DNA from: Plotosus lineatus
Taxonomy: Eukaryota; Chordata; Actinopteri; Siluriformes; Plotosidae
Direction of reading: 5' to 3'
DNA length: 64,000 bases
NCBI GenBank assembly: GCA_024760905.1
Contig: CM045729.1
Location: 46,140,080-46,204,079 of the forward strand
A program made the position numbers and the translations under genes. Of this stretch, positions 21,766 to 33,325 are shown one piece after another. Numbering within the stretch: the first letter of the stretch is position 1; each line of letters starts with the position of its first letter. The notes beneath the pieces are model-generated. The model saw nothing but the letters and a program-made list of their open reading frames with translations. It was not told the DNA's origin and did not search any database.

Positions 21766-22082
21766 AGGGCGACACGATGGTGTAGTGGTTAGCACATCTG
21801 CCTTACATCAAGAGGGTCCAGGGTTTGTTTCCTGGGCTCAGGGGTGTCTGTGTGGAGGTTTTTGGGTTTTTTTTCTTTCCTTTGGGTACATTACACTAAC
21901 TGGTTGTTCCAAATTGACCCTAAGCGTGAGTGTGAATGATGTGTATTGCCCTGTGATGGTATGGTGTGATCTTCAGGGTGCACGACACTTTTGCCGTGTG
22001 TCGGCTGAGATAGGCACCAGCCGCCCTGCGACCCTAGTAGGATTCGGCAGCTCAGCAACTGAATAGGTAAGAGAGTGAATGA
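21766..22082 (+). repeat. SINE A copy, full length
   Basis: Head GGGCGACACGATGGTGTAGT with box A (TGGTGTAGTGGTTAGC), box B-like GGGTTTGTTTCC, body TTCCAAATTGACCCTAAGCG and TGAGTGTGAATGATGTGTAT, 3' end GCGACCCTAGTAGGATTCGG and a short GAATGA tail. Confidence 0.85.
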
Positions 22083-22686
22083 TCGGTGAAATAAAATGTT
22101 ACCATTTTGAAGTAGAGACTCAAACTGTGAGGATATGAAGAAGAAAAACAAATGATGGAGGCTTCAATAATGACTCGTATCTAAATCAATAATTTCTTCA
22201 CTCTGACAAATCAACTTCTTGGTAGTATCAGCTGGTATGATTCTGGTTAGCACTGCCTCTTATAAATTTGTATCAGAACAGGTTTTGTGGATTTTCTCTG
22301 GATAATTAATGAGTATGCATTCATTAATTGATTATCATGGAGAACAGGTTCGGAAGGATGCTTTCAACCTATTACAGGTAAAAATCATACATTGCCAAGA
22401 AAACCATTGGCCAGTGCATCATGAGTGGAGAATGGGATAATAATGATTATTAATGAATAATCATCCCTACATGATACACAGGCATATATGATGAGTAGTT
22501 AGAAAGGTCAACGGCTACTGCTGTACTTGTGGTGTCAGGAAGCAGGAGTAAATATGTATATTGAGCAGTTACTCTGTGAAATGAAATCCAGCCATTCATG
22601 ACCTGATAAACCTCACACTGGCTCTCAGCCAGGACTAGATTAAGGGAAGTAACTGTTTATCTCCGCACCCAATGGATTGTATTGAA
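22083..22686. other. Intronic sequence, nothing recognised
   Basis: About 600 bp of AT-rich unique DNA. Confidence 0.5.
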
Positions 22687-22688
22687 TA

Positions 22689-23206
22689 CAGGGATCCCTC
22701 GCTACTTCGCGCTTCAATTCATGTGGTTTCAGTGCATTGCGTTTTTTTTTAATTAATAAATATACATTGAATTAAAAAATACGGAAATTAAGGAAGAATA
22801 GGGGGAAAACTTGAGGAAAATGCCACAAAACAAGGCCAATTATGCAAAAAAAAAAAAAAACCTAAACCAACACAAAAATAAAACACAACCCAAAATCTAC
22901 CATCAAACCTGGTTACATTGTTGCATCTGTGTGTGCACACGCATATGTATGTGTGTCGTCGTCTTCTCATGCAAAACCGTCTGTATGTGTGTGTATTTAT
23001 ATTTTATTTTCATCTTATGCATTACTTTTTGAATGTTTAATTGTTATTATAAGCATTCATAGCATTGAATATATATTTATTGATATTATATAAACATGTA
23101 CGTATACGTCAGTCGGGGGGCTGGGGGGGGTGATCCTACTTTGCGGATTTTGATGGCCGCGTGGGGATCTCGGTCCCAATTAACCGTGGAAAGTGAGGGA
23201 TCCCTG
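22689..23206 (+). mobile_element. MITE T1, complete, TA target duplication
   Basis: 518 bp with terminal inverted repeats CAGGGATCCCTCGCTACTTC (left) and, at the right, the complement of CAGGGATCCCTCACTTTCCA; the first 12 bp are identical. TA flanks at 22687-22688 and 23207-23208. Ends beginning CAG with a TA duplication fit the pogo/Tigger branch of Tc1/mariner. No transposase ORF is present. The diagnostic internal motif ACATGTACGTATACGTCA (23095-23112) also occurs, inverted, in the pair at 48.5-49.4 kb. Confidence 0.85.
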
Positions 23207-23208
23207 TA

Positions 23209-23898
23209 TAGCATTTTTTTCTTTTTTTTTCTTTTTTTTGCATTTTAAAGTATACCGTGGACAATGTTACAGCAACAGTCAACAACAATGCTTTCTTTGC
23301 TGAAAAAATCAATAATAATTTTTGAAAATTAAAAATGTTCTTACTATCAATTTTTTTTAAAATAAATTGTCACTTTTTAAATATTTTTTGTAGTTTTGTT
23401 TTCGAGTAGAGTAAATTTGGCAAATTTTACGATCGTATTTTATGTACCTGAAGTACTGTGTATACCGCTGATATTATGGAAGTCGGGGAGAAAAATGCTT
23501 CGATCTATGGGGAGTGGCTATTCGATTCTATTCAATTTTATCTGCATATAGAGCTTGTTACAACTGACATTGTCACAAAGCAGCTTTACATTGTAAAAAC
23601 AAATTGAATTAAAGAATTTAAACATTTCTCTATAAATCCCACATGTCCCCAATGATAGCCCACGGTGACAGATATAATAAAGTCAGGTATTCTACATATC
23701 ATGTATTTTCATATCTGTCTTTTCCATAAACATAATTATTTGATAAGGATGGTTAATGTGGTAAACTGTAATAAATTACTCAGTCATTTCTCCTTCATAT
23801 CCTTAAGTAAACCTTTTGCTTACGGAATGGTGTTCAAGTTTGAAGCACAAATGACAATGTGGCGTTTATGCGAATTATCACGTACAGTATAATAATCT
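23209..23898. other. Intronic sequence, nothing recognised
   Basis: About 690 bp of AT-rich DNA with T-rich runs near 23214-23240. Confidence 0.5.
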
Positions 23899-24112
23899 CT
23901 ACAGGGCGCCGTGGTGACGGAGTGGTACTTCTGCTTAACACCAAGATGGCCCTGAGTTCAAGTCAAGGGCATTTCTGTGTGTTTTTGCATGTTCTGTCTG
24001 TGTTTGCATGAGTTTCCTCCAGGTGTTCTGCTTTCTTCCCACAGTCCAGAGACATGCACATTAAGCTAATTGGATAGTCTAGATTGCCCCTCCATGTGAA
24101 TATGATTGTGAG

Positions 24113-24175
<63 letters not shown>

Positions 24176-24282
24176 CAGCCTGCAATGAGTTGGTGTCTAG
24201 GATGCACCCCACCTTCACTTAGAGTCGGCTGGGGTGGGCTTCAGCTTCATTGTGACTCTAATAAACCGCACAAGAATTCCTA
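23899..24282 (+). repeat. SINE A copy with an internal (GT)n expansion
   Basis: Head GGCGCCGTGGTGACGGAGTG, box B-like GAGTTCAAGTC, CCCACAGTCCAGAGACATGC, AGCTAATTGGATAGTCTAGA, then (GT)n at 24114-24174 inside the element. It resumes with GGATGCACCCCACC and ends ATTGTGACTCTAATAAACCG. Confidence 0.85.
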
Positions 24283-24923
24283 TCTGTGTAAAAAACACAA
24301 CTGGCTATTAAAAATCCTGACTCTTGATAAACGGGAAAAAATGGTTCAAGAAATTAAAAAATGCATTTCCAAAAAACTTGTTTCTGTGTCAATAAAAAAA
24401 AAAAAAAAGTTGAGAGCTGTGGTAAGGAATGTGCATTTAGATTTCCTCTGAGTGTTGAAAATAATCAGCAAACTAAAATGCTGATGTGGCATGTCTTTGT
24501 GTAGGAGATTATGTGTGTCAGATGTAAATTATCTTCAGTGCAGGCTGCACGAGGGAGAATGAGCTCCAGTGCTAATCGTGTGATTATGTTTATGTGCATA
24601 CTGTTTGTGGGTTTTATCCTAATGACTGCCAGAACCTTGGACAGCAGTGTAAGTGATATCATGTACACTCGAGTGTTGGTGTCTAAGACTAAATCAGGTC
24701 TGCTTTGCATGGTCTCATCTTTCACTAATATATCCTCATATACACGCACTTACACACTATCATTGCTCTTGCTCTTTACTATAGACCCATGCTCATATTA
24801 TTGACCTCGTGTCTTTTCCATCATCCATCACAAAATGGCCTGTGAGCCCCACGAGTGAGTGATGGGCTGCTCTTGACCTCCTGGTCTACCACTCCTTTTA
24901 TGACCACCTTGAGTAGTGGAGGC

Positions 24924-24924
<1 letters not shown>
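24283..24924. other. Unique intronic sequence
   Basis: A poly(A) run lies at about 24394-24408. From 24480 to 24820 the DNA is non-repetitive with no recognised coding signal. Confidence 0.4.

Positions 24925-24925
<1 letters not shown>

Positions 24926-24987
<62 letters not shown>
24926..24987. repeat. (GT)n microsatellite
   Basis: Uninterrupted GT run of about 60 bp followed by GGAGGGGGATGGG. Confidence 0.95.
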
Positions 24988-24988
<1 letters not shown>

Positions 24989-25009
24989 AGGGGGATGGGT
25001 CACTCTACC

Positions 25010-25390
25010 CAGCAATGAGCGCTGAAATTAATTTAGGGCCCATGACAAATGATTTGCCACCTCTGATGAATAAAGCGTTCCTAATTCGCTCACCTGCTGC
25101 CCAGGTGTGCCGTATTATTCAACTGCATATTAATTCCCCCACCTGTCTCTCCGTGAAGTCCTCACTTTGGATTTCTGAAAGTGTGCTGATGTGATACTTG
25201 CAGGCATGTTGACATAGCGTGATGAATTAGTTATACATCAGTGGCGCCTGCGATCAGAGAGTCTGCTAAGTGTGAGAGTCGCTGTGCCGTAAAGAGGCTG
25301 TATGATTTAATACCAGCCACAGAGAGCCATTAAAGAAAGCGAGTTATTTAGAAAGGCCAGCAATTTAGAACAGTCTGCTGCTCGCAACGG
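25010..25390. other. High-complexity unique block, candidate conserved non-coding DNA
   Basis: About 380 bp without repeat similarity, containing several AT-core homeodomain-like sites (TAATT, ATTAATTC, AATTAGTT) among balanced sequence. No open frame with splice sites. Regulatory function is inference only. Confidence 0.3.
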
Positions 25391-26530
25391 TCGTAAAAGA
25401 AAAAAAAAAAAGTCCGCTCAACCACCCCTGCTATCACACAGACCAGGGAGTGTAGCAAGTCATTAATCGTTATAACATTCTCCACTCCATGCTCAGTCTG
25501 TCATTTTGTTTATTTTTTTTTTTTCCACTTTGAACTTCTGGAGGAAACTAGCTTTACTTGGATTAGTATTGGAATGATGGGCATCGGAAAGTTTGTTTTA
25601 TTTTTTAGCCGCCCCACCCATCTCTCTCCCACCTTAAGAGCGACTCTACCATTGTAGAGCTCAGTGTTTAGTTCAGCATGCTTCTAGATTTGGCTCTTTG
25701 GGGAAACCCTTCAAGAACAGTTCCTTTCCTCAAAAGATGGTAAATATAACCCCTCCGATAAGCTATAAACGTTTACCAATCCAAATAAAAATACTTAAAT
25801 AAAGAACCATTTTGGTTATGAATGTTCATCAAAGTTTTTTGTTGTACTGATCTAATACAACAGATCAAAAATTTCTTCTGGTTTTAATCCAATATTGCAA
25901 AAAACCTGACCGTGCTAGCCCGACCCATATGGACGACGCACTTAACACGCGGCGAAATTTGGAGTCCATGGTAGCTATTATGCTAATAGCCTGCTAGCAG
26001 CGGTAGTCGCAGGGGTTATGCTAGTTCTTCTGCAAGTACAAGTTTCCACTTCTGGGCTACTTCCCAAGAACAATATCCAGGCTCAGCTTGAACCCCTGGA
26101 GGACACTTTTTTTTTTTTCTTATTGTGTTTTATAGTTAAGGGTTGTTTAGTTTGTTCTTAGTTTTATTTATGATGCAGACTTACTTTGTTGTAGGGTTCT
26201 ATAGAAAATTATTTATAGTTTCCCCAGAAGGTCAAGCTCAGTAGCCTATAATGGTTCTACACTCCATTTCCATTTCACTAAGAGTTTAATGCAACAGGGC
26301 GAAGGTTCTGAATAGACACCCAACAAAATCCCAGGAAAGTAGAGATGCCTGTATATGTCCTGAATGGTTGAATATTAATATGGTTGAATGTCCAGATCGC
26401 TTTTTGTATTTTATTTTTATTATTTCGCAAATGTTAATGTCATGGTGCGGCCACAGAGATTTTCTTTGCAGCAGAAATTTTATCCTTTTAATTAAAACAA
26501 GAAAATTGAATGAGGTTTTTTTCTTTTTTC
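25391..26530. other. Intronic sequence, possible DNA-transposon remnant
   Basis: TTTGGGGAAACCCTTCAAGA near 25698 and, about 500 bp on, AGAAAATTATTTATAGTTTC and TAATGGTTCTACAC resemble the ends of a common fish non-autonomous transposon of the GGGTTCTTC type. I could not define exact termini. Between them (25,920-26,100) lies a more GC-rich stretch. Confidence 0.3.
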
Positions 26531-26736
26531 TTTTTTCTTTTTTTTTTTTTTTTTTTTTTTTTGCAATATTGAATCTAATCAATTAAACTATTTTTGTTTG
26601 TTGCGCTACATAGACTGAAGCTGATGGGATATTTGAGATCTGCAGTGATGTGGATGTTGCTTGTAAATGACATTACAGACAAGCATCATTTTAGAAAGAT
26701 TTTTCCTTTCAAGCAAAATGTACATGTGCAGATTTA
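26531..26736. repeat. Poly(T) tract and spacer
   Basis: T-rich run with occasional C at 26517-26562, including about 25 uninterrupted T. The rest is unremarkable. Confidence 0.8.
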
Positions 26737-26890
26737 AGATTATCACCCACTCACTCACTCACTCACTCACTCACTCTCTTGCTGAACCACTTAATCCTAC
26801 TCCGGTCGGAGGGAGGCTGATACCTATTCCAGACAACACTTGGCAAAGTCAGGCTACACCCTGGACAGTTCACTAGACCATTGCAAAGCC

Positions 26891-26943
<53 letters not shown>

Positions 26944-27152
26944 CATTCACTTCCATACCTAGAGGCAACTTGAAATAAGCATTTATTCTAATATGCATGT
27001 CTTGGGGCTGTGTGAGGAAACCAGAGTAACTGGAGAAAACCCATGCAAGCATTGGAGGACATGCAAACTCCACAAACTCCGGAGCCCACTTGAACCCAGG
27101 ACCTTCTTGTTATGAGGCAGGTGTCCTCAGCACTACCCTACCATGCCATGTA
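26737..27152 (-). repeat. SINE A copy with (TCAC)n tail and internal (CA)n expansion
   Basis: The minus-strand head is degenerate. Box B-like GGGTTCAAGTGGGC, GTTTTCTCCAGTTACTCTGG and ACCCTAATGAG-like 3' end (AGGATTAAGTGGTTCAGCAA) are visible. The tail is a (TCAC)n run at about 26745-26777. A (CA)n run at 26889-26942 sits at the same internal position as the (GT)n in the copy at 23.9 kb. Confidence 0.8.
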
Positions 27153-28514
27153 AAATATACTTTCAAAATGTCTTTTAACCTTTTTTGATACTGGGTCTTC
27201 TTTAATAATTGGCCACGTGGGAATCAAACTATCCCATTCTCTCTTGTTTTGCGGAGTTCTGATGGTGTAACCTCTTAAGCAAGGGTTCATGATCTAATGC
27301 TTTCTCCCAAAGCCTATGCCTGTTGAAGGCCAAATTTTCAGACTGCAGGAACACCAGATACCTGCCCTGAAGCACCAGTATGTGAGCTCAGCTTGCTCTC
27401 TCGTCCCCTCATGTATGAGCCCAGGACTATGTTCGGTGAGAGCAGGCACTTCACTCTTATTCCTTCAAGCCTAGCCCTCACCTAAAAAAAAAAAAAAAAA
27501 AACCTTTCCTTTTCACTCTTTGCTCTTAGCATGCAGGCACTCTACCTCACTGCCCTTGTTTTCCACCTCTCCATTTTCCCTTTCATCTGAGAGCCAGGGC
27601 TGGAGAGCAGGCGGGCTGGAGGCTGTGTGGATTGAAAGCAGTGAAGCTCTTGAGGTGCTTCTTGTGTGGGAAAAGAGCAGGAGTTTGGAGGAGGGGGGTG
27701 AAGGCTGCATCTCCAAACCTAAAGTGTTCCTGGAACAAAAACATTCCTGATGTAAGAATCCCAGCCTTCCAGAGCTCTGCTCCTTTCCAATTAAAAACTA
27801 ATCATTCTCTCTCTGGAGAGAGGGACTAGGGGGAAGGATGGGGGAGGGGGGTCGTTTTTGTGAACAGCGACTCGGAAGGTGAGACGGAAACAGAGATGGG
27901 CATTGTGGGGTCCCATCTCTACAGACCTTCCTAAGAAATAAATGTAATAGACCTGGCAGGTGGAATGGAAGAAAAAGAATCATCAGCCTCACGCTGTTGC
28001 TGTGTAGTGCACGGAGTGTTCAGGATATACCGTGCACAATAACCGCCACGCTGCCCCAAACAAACAGCTCACTGCTCCCCATCAGCCATCCAGCACGGAC
28101 AGGACTGAACGTTGCACGTATCTATCGATAAAAACTCGGCAGGTCAACTATGTTTGCTCAAGCACCCTCTCAGCTTACATTGTGCTGTGCCGTGCTGGAA
28201 GGAGTGGGCCACAGCCAGGGATTTTTCTCATCCCCTCCCATCTCCCACCACCCAATTCCCTCCTGCTCTGCATCCAGCGCTAGTGCTGCACTGCTGTCAA
28301 AGTAATTATATAAATCAATAGATGGAGGAAAAAAAGCTTTTAGTGCAGGTTGGGTGAGTGCTCGAGAGCGTCTCTCCCTGTTAATTAATCAGCCATTCTG
28401 TTGAGCTGAATGGGTGCTCCAGATGTACACTCCACTGCTGTTTTTACACACTGCCAAGATGGGCTCTTGAGTGTCTCCCTGAATCCAGTTGCCCTCCCTC
28501 TTCCCAAAAACCTT
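27153..28514. other. Unique intronic sequence, locally GC-rich
   Basis: A poly(A) run occurs at 27485-27501. 27,500-28,300 is relatively GC-rich with purine-rich stretches near 27,830-27,900, but I see no splice-bounded coding frame. 28,290-28,480 is high-complexity with TTAATTAATC. Confidence 0.4.
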
Positions 28515-28524
28515 CTCTCTCTCG

Positions 28525-28560
<36 letters not shown>
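28515..28560. repeat. (CT)n microsatellite
   Basis: CT-rich run with CTCGCTCTCT interruptions leading into about 20 pure CT units. Confidence 0.9.
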
Positions 28561-28565
<5 letters not shown>

Positions 28566-30308
28566 TGTCCCATGTCCCTGCTACAGGTAATTGATGTGGG
28601 ACCTTATGTGCATGTGTGTTCATACTTGGACCAAAAAACGAGAGCGGTGATGTTAAAAATGAAAGAGGAAAGCTCCTCATATTTGTTCAGTAACTTCCAA
28701 GCCACCACTTACTGAATGAAAGTAATTCCACATCTCTCTCACAATGGAATAGGTGCATACAGAAGAAGAGGAAGAGCAAATAAACACAGATTTTGACAAT
28801 TTTTTCTTCTTCTTACAGATGCATCTTGTAGCTTAGCAACAAGTCTTTCCTAAGATGTCTCGTGTTCTGTTTTTAGCAACAGCAGGATTTAAGGTTTGAC
28901 TATTTTGTGGGATTTTGAATCGATTGCATCTCAATGCTCTATAATTCAGTTGAATGTTAAGCTTTTTTTTTTTTTTTTTTTTTTTTTAATCTTTTTGGTA
29001 TAGCAAATAATTCTGATCCAGATTGACCAAAGAAGGGTTGCTACTTCATGTTGTTTGTCAAAAATGTGATTGACTAGCCGAGCCCGGCTGATGTGCTGTT
29101 GTGCTGCAGCAGTGTTTGGGTTATCAGAGTTGCTTTAATAAAACAGCCTTGGTTTCAATTGGCCATCACCTGCATAGCAGCAAATTAGAATAGGTAGAGA
29201 GAACAAGAGTGGAAAAGTCACAGAGAGATGAAAGAAAGAACGAAAGAAAGAAAGAGAAAAAAAATTGATTGCCTGTCCAAATAATGTTATGCTAGCCAAA
29301 ATATTTCTAATTATTTCTTCAATTGCAAATGACATGTAAAAAGTGCTGTCACTTCTTGTTAGGATGCCGTACAGCCAAGCTGTCATTGAGGGCTATCTTC
29401 TGTTGTCAGATTTCATTTCTAGAAATGTCTACCAATTAGAGCGCAGAGGCCTGGTGCTATTAGTGAGCAGGGGAGCAGTGGGGAAAATTGAGAGATCCAC
29501 AGTGTTCTGCTCCGTGCTCCCTCGGTTCTGCCTGTTAGAGCATTCACATACTCGCAAGCACCTCCTCATGTCTTGCCTTGTCGTAGCTTGAAAAACTTGG
29601 TTCTGAAGCCAGGGAATTTTCTCTCTCTTTTTTTTTTTTTTGGCGATTTGTGGTATAGGGTCAAGCAAAGAAACACGAGGAATAAGATGAGATGTGTATG
29701 TTTAGTTGATGTGAAAGAACGGTGCACATTTGGGATCTTGCAGCCTGAAGAAATGGCAAGCTTTTAAAAGCAAGAAGCATTTCTTATGTGCTAAATAAAG
29801 ACTTCGCTGTACTTGCTTGTGGCTGTTTATGAACATACCATGGACATGTAATTGCTTGGTGTCTAAATGGTGAGGTTCATGCAAGAAAAGCTGCATTGTC
29901 TGTTGTACTTAGTGTAATCACATAAACGTCGAAGTGTCCTGTACCAGACTCCTTTGTGATGTGACCATTCTTTGCGACAAAATCTTGTAACTGCTTCAGA
30001 GTGACCATGGGCCTTCTCAATTTTTCTCAAGGTCCTTATTCGATATGGAGGGGACTGCCTGATCCAGTTAGGGTCTTTGTAGTACCAAACACTTTCCATT
30101 TCTCAAATATGGACTTTACTCTGCCTTGAAGGATCGCGTCTTATGCCTTTGAAATTTTCTTGTGTATATTTCCCATCATATGCCTGTCCACAACTTTATC
30201 TTTTGAGATCTTGCAGTGCCTTGCCACCCTTAGTTGATTGCTTGCTAAAATAATCATAATGATTACAACTGATCATAGGTGTAAGCAAATTATCATAGTG
30301 TACAATGG
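28561..30308. other. Unique intronic sequence, nothing coding recognised
   Basis: Poly(T) at 28961-28986, a (GAAA)n-like run at 29231-29262 and another T run at 29630-29641. A minus-strand frame at 29863-30099 shows no recognisable domain. 29,040-29,180 is high-complexity. Confidence 0.4.
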
Positions 30309-30623
30309 AAGGTAAGGTAAGTCCTTTGGGCTTTTTACACCTGAGCCTGGTGGCTCATCAGGCCGGTACTTATCCCTGGTTTCCGTAGCGTGAAGCGACT
30401 ACTAGGAGTACAACTCCTCCTGGATGGGACGCTAGTCCATCGCAGGTTACCGTCCCAGTATATTTTTACTGGTACCCATTTATACTGCTGGGTGAACAGA
30501 GGCACACTTGTGGTTAAGACCTTGCCCAGGGGTCTTAGCACAGTGGGGTCTAACTGGGATTTGAACACTCAACCTCCCAATCATGAGCCCAGCACCCTAA
30601 CCACTATACCACCGGCCCCACAG
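30309..30623 (-). repeat. SINE B copy, near full length
   Basis: Same organisation as 17177-17477: head GGGGCCGGTGGTATAGTGGT, box B-like TGTTCAAATCCCAGTT, body ACCCAGCAGTATAAATGGGT, tail GGTGTAAAAAGCCCAAAGGA. The 5' flank 30624-30687 is identical to that of the 17-kb copy. Confidence 0.88.
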
Positions 30624-30690
30624 TGTTCAATGGATAGGATGGTTAATTACACTTGATTGAGTTTTAACCATTTCATTGATACTGATTTTT

Positions 30691-31012
30691 TTTTTTCTTT
30701 CTTCCGGCTTTTTCCCTTTCTCAGGAGTCGCCACAGCGAATTATCTGATTCGCACGTTTGATTTGGCAGAGGTTTTTACGTCGGATGCCTTTCCTGTCAC
30801 AACCCTTTTAGCAAGGGACAGAAGCACACTGACAGCTTTGCAGCTACTCTTTACGAAAGTCAGCAATGGTTCTTTTACATGCCTCTCACCATAGACAGTG
30901 ACAGACATGGCCCGCCTTTGATAACCCAGTTAGCCGCACTGGGGGGACAGTGTCAACCTTGTGGGGATTTGAACCTCCAACCTTAGGATCAGCAATACTG
31001 CGCCCTATCCAC

Positions 31013-31015
<3 letters not shown>
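30691..31015 (-). repeat. SINE C copy with RTE-type tail, head truncated
   Basis: The 3' end lies at 30691-30730 (complement GGCGACTCCTGAGAAAGGGA). Then AGGAAAGGCATCCGACGTAA, the GTCAGTGTGCTTCTGTC junction, ACTGGGTTATCAAAGGCGGG, and a head broken at 31011 by an (ATT)n run. Confidence 0.85.
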
Positions 31016-31059
<44 letters not shown>

Positions 31060-31060
31060 G
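31012..31060. repeat. (ATT)n microsatellite
   Basis: TTATTATT run of about 48 bp between two oppositely oriented SINE C heads. Confidence 0.95.
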
Positions 31061-31093
31061 GGGTTTTTTTTTGGTTGGTTGGTTTTATTTTGG

Positions 31094-31262
31094 GGGGACA
31101 GTGGTCGTCTGGTGGTAAAGGGCACTGGATCACTGATCCTAAGGTTGGGGGTTCGAGTCCCACTCTCCACAAGGTTGCCATTGTCCTCCCAGTGCAGCTA
31201 ACTGGGTTATCAAAGGCTGGCCATGTCTCTCACAGTGTATGATGCGAGGCATGTAAAAGAAA
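31094..31262 (+). repeat. SINE C, 5' half only
   Basis: Head GGGGGACAGTGGTCGTCTGG, box B GGGGGTTCGAGTCCCACTC, AGTGCAGCTAACTGGGTTAT and GGCATGTAAAAGAA, where it stops. The 3' half is absent. Confidence 0.85.
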
Positions 31263-31518
31263 TGTATGAGCTATCCCCTAGTCAGTGCTTATATTTAAAT
31301 TATGAATTTAATATTTTAACAGCTATAAACAATCGCACTCTCACCGGCCTTGTTTGTTTTCTCTCTTTTAAAATTTCTAAGATAAAATGCAGCTTGTCCT
31401 GTCACTGAGACCATACAAAGTCATGCATTGTGAGAATTTATGGTGGTGTTATTTTTAAACCTGCTCCTTGTGAAATGTGTTACTGTAGAAACAATACCAT
31501 TTCATACTCAGTTCATCA
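31263..31518. other. Intronic sequence, nothing recognised
   Basis: About 255 bp of AT-rich DNA between SINEs. Confidence 0.5.
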
Positions 31519-31521
31519 GTT

Positions 31522-31873
31522 CAGTTCATTTTCTGTACCCGCTTAATCCTAACTTGGGTCGCGGGGAGGCTGGTGCCCATCCCAGCCAACTTCAGGCGAG
31601 GGCAGAGTACACCCTGGACAGCTCGCCAGGCCATCGCAGGGCAGAAACACGCTGACGGCTTTGCAGCCTACTCTTGTCGAAAGTCAGCAATGTTTTTTTT
31701 TTACATGCCTCACACCATAGACAGTGAGAGACATGGCCCGCCTTTGATAACCCAGTTAGCTCCACTGGGGGGGGACAGTGACAACCTTGTGCAGAGTGGG
31801 ACTCGAACCCCCAACCTTTGGATCAGCGATCCAGCACCCTATACCACTAGACCACCACTGCCCCCCCCCCCCC
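31522..31873 (-). repeat. SINE C copy (tail type 1), full length
   Basis: Minus strand: a G-run, GCAGTGGTGGTCTAGTGGTA (box A-like), GGGGGTTCGAGTCCCACTC (box B), ACTGGGTTATCAAAGGCGGG, CTGCAAAGCCGTCAGCGTGT, TGCGATGGCCTGGCGAGCTG, CACCAGCCTCCCCGCGACCC and AGGATTAAGCGGGTACAGAA. A C13 run lies at the head boundary. Confidence 0.9.
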
Positions 31874-33177
31874 ATTTCATACTCAATACGTTTTATGATA
31901 AATTGAAGATTTGAAAATTATAGCCAGACCAGTGTCAGAACTGTTGCTATAAAATATGAACCAACACCTTGAACAGTGTGTTTCAGAAACACTAGAGTGC
32001 TGTAGTATGAGATACTAATAAATATATTTAACACTTCTAACATGTGATTAGTTCTGAAAGAACTGTAGAAGACTCACGATTCTGCCACAGCAACTCTGCA
32101 AAATAGAGAGAGGAGGCTTGAAAGGGAGAAGAAAGAATGAAACTGAGCAGAGAAACAGATTAACACCGAAGGAAAGAGAAAGTAAAATGTGCTGTTTTTC
32201 ATGTTGCCCGATTAGGCTGCAGATCGAGCAGAGTGTATACACGCTTTGCTTTTTGTCGAACGGATAATGATGCCACTCTTTTGAAGTCTGTTTCTTGTCA
32301 GTAGTCTCTCTTTCTTTTCCTCTATATCATACCCACTGTCTCTCTGTTGGTCTTCCTCACAGGGTCTGTAGTCTATTTTCGAGATGACATAATTAGCTGA
32401 GCACTGGACTGCGCTTTTGGGTTTTGCAGCCTGTCTGCTGGATTTATGCGGGTTCTAACTGAAAACCATTATTTACTCTGCACTTAAGATCTGTTCACCT
32501 CCACGCCTCAACTCGCTCCGTCGTAAATCAGCTAACGGAGGGGCGGGAACCAACCAGGCTTACAAACAATAAATGATTATGTTAAAAAAATTATTGTATA
32601 GACATGCTGTGTATAATAGATGTTGCTGGGGTGGGGGGGTGGGGGGTTCGAAGGGGTCTATACAGGTAAGAAAGCACTGAAACTGAAAGTCTTGCTGTTG
32701 TCCTGCATGTTTATGGAGAGGTAGGGCTGAAGCATGAGCCATATTGTGAGCACCGCACTGGAAAAGCAAAGATTTAGGACACATTTCTGAGGCCTTCAGC
32801 ATTCCCGGATGTTGGTGATCTATATTTAACGATATCACACTCCTATTACAGGGTTCATTGCCGACTGTCAGTAAGCATGCCTGAATAGCTAATCATCACA
32901 AGACGTTTTGGGGTCAGTGGCTGCTGATGACGGTGCCACTGATGGCAGTTTTGGTGCCTAAAGCTATACTTTTGAATATGAGATAGAGATTTAATCTTTT
33001 CATAGGGCCACATAAATAAAAAGTATTAGTGATGCATCTGGGGCAGGATGAGTCTGTGGTGTATGGAATGAAAAATACTTTTTTATATGACCAGTAAAAA
33101 GACTTTTCCCACTGATTTAAGTATTTATTAATTAAAATAAATCTAAGAATAATTACAAAATCTTGGCAAGTTCATTT
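31874..33177. other. Unique intronic sequence
   Basis: No gene is seen. A GGGGTGGGGGGGTGGGGGG run lies at about 32628-32647. 32,385-32,560 is high-complexity and includes CATAATTAGCTGAGC. Confidence 0.4.
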
Positions 33178-33264
33178 AGAGAGAGAGAGACAGAGAGAGA
33201 CAGAGAGACAGAGAGAGTGTGTGCGTGTGTGCGTGCGTGCGTGTGTGCGTGCGTGTATGCGTGC

Positions 33265-33297
<33 letters not shown>

Positions 33298-33325
33298 TGT
33301 GTGAGTGAGTGAGAGAAAGAGACCA
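33178..33325. repeat. Compound (GA)n / (GT)n / (GTGC)n microsatellite
   Basis: GA-rich run with GACAGAGA units, then GTGC/GTGT alternation, a GT run, and (GAGT)n/(GA)n. Confidence 0.9.

Noticed and set aside
29863..30099. 78-codon open frame on the minus strand with a basic, Tyr/Arg-rich sequence
   Set aside because: It looked possibly transposase-like, but no catalytic or DNA-binding motif is visible and there are no repeats around it.
32340..32365. Strong acceptor-like TCTTCCTCACAG
   Set aside because: No open frame with a matching donor follows; probably a chance pyrimidine-rich run.
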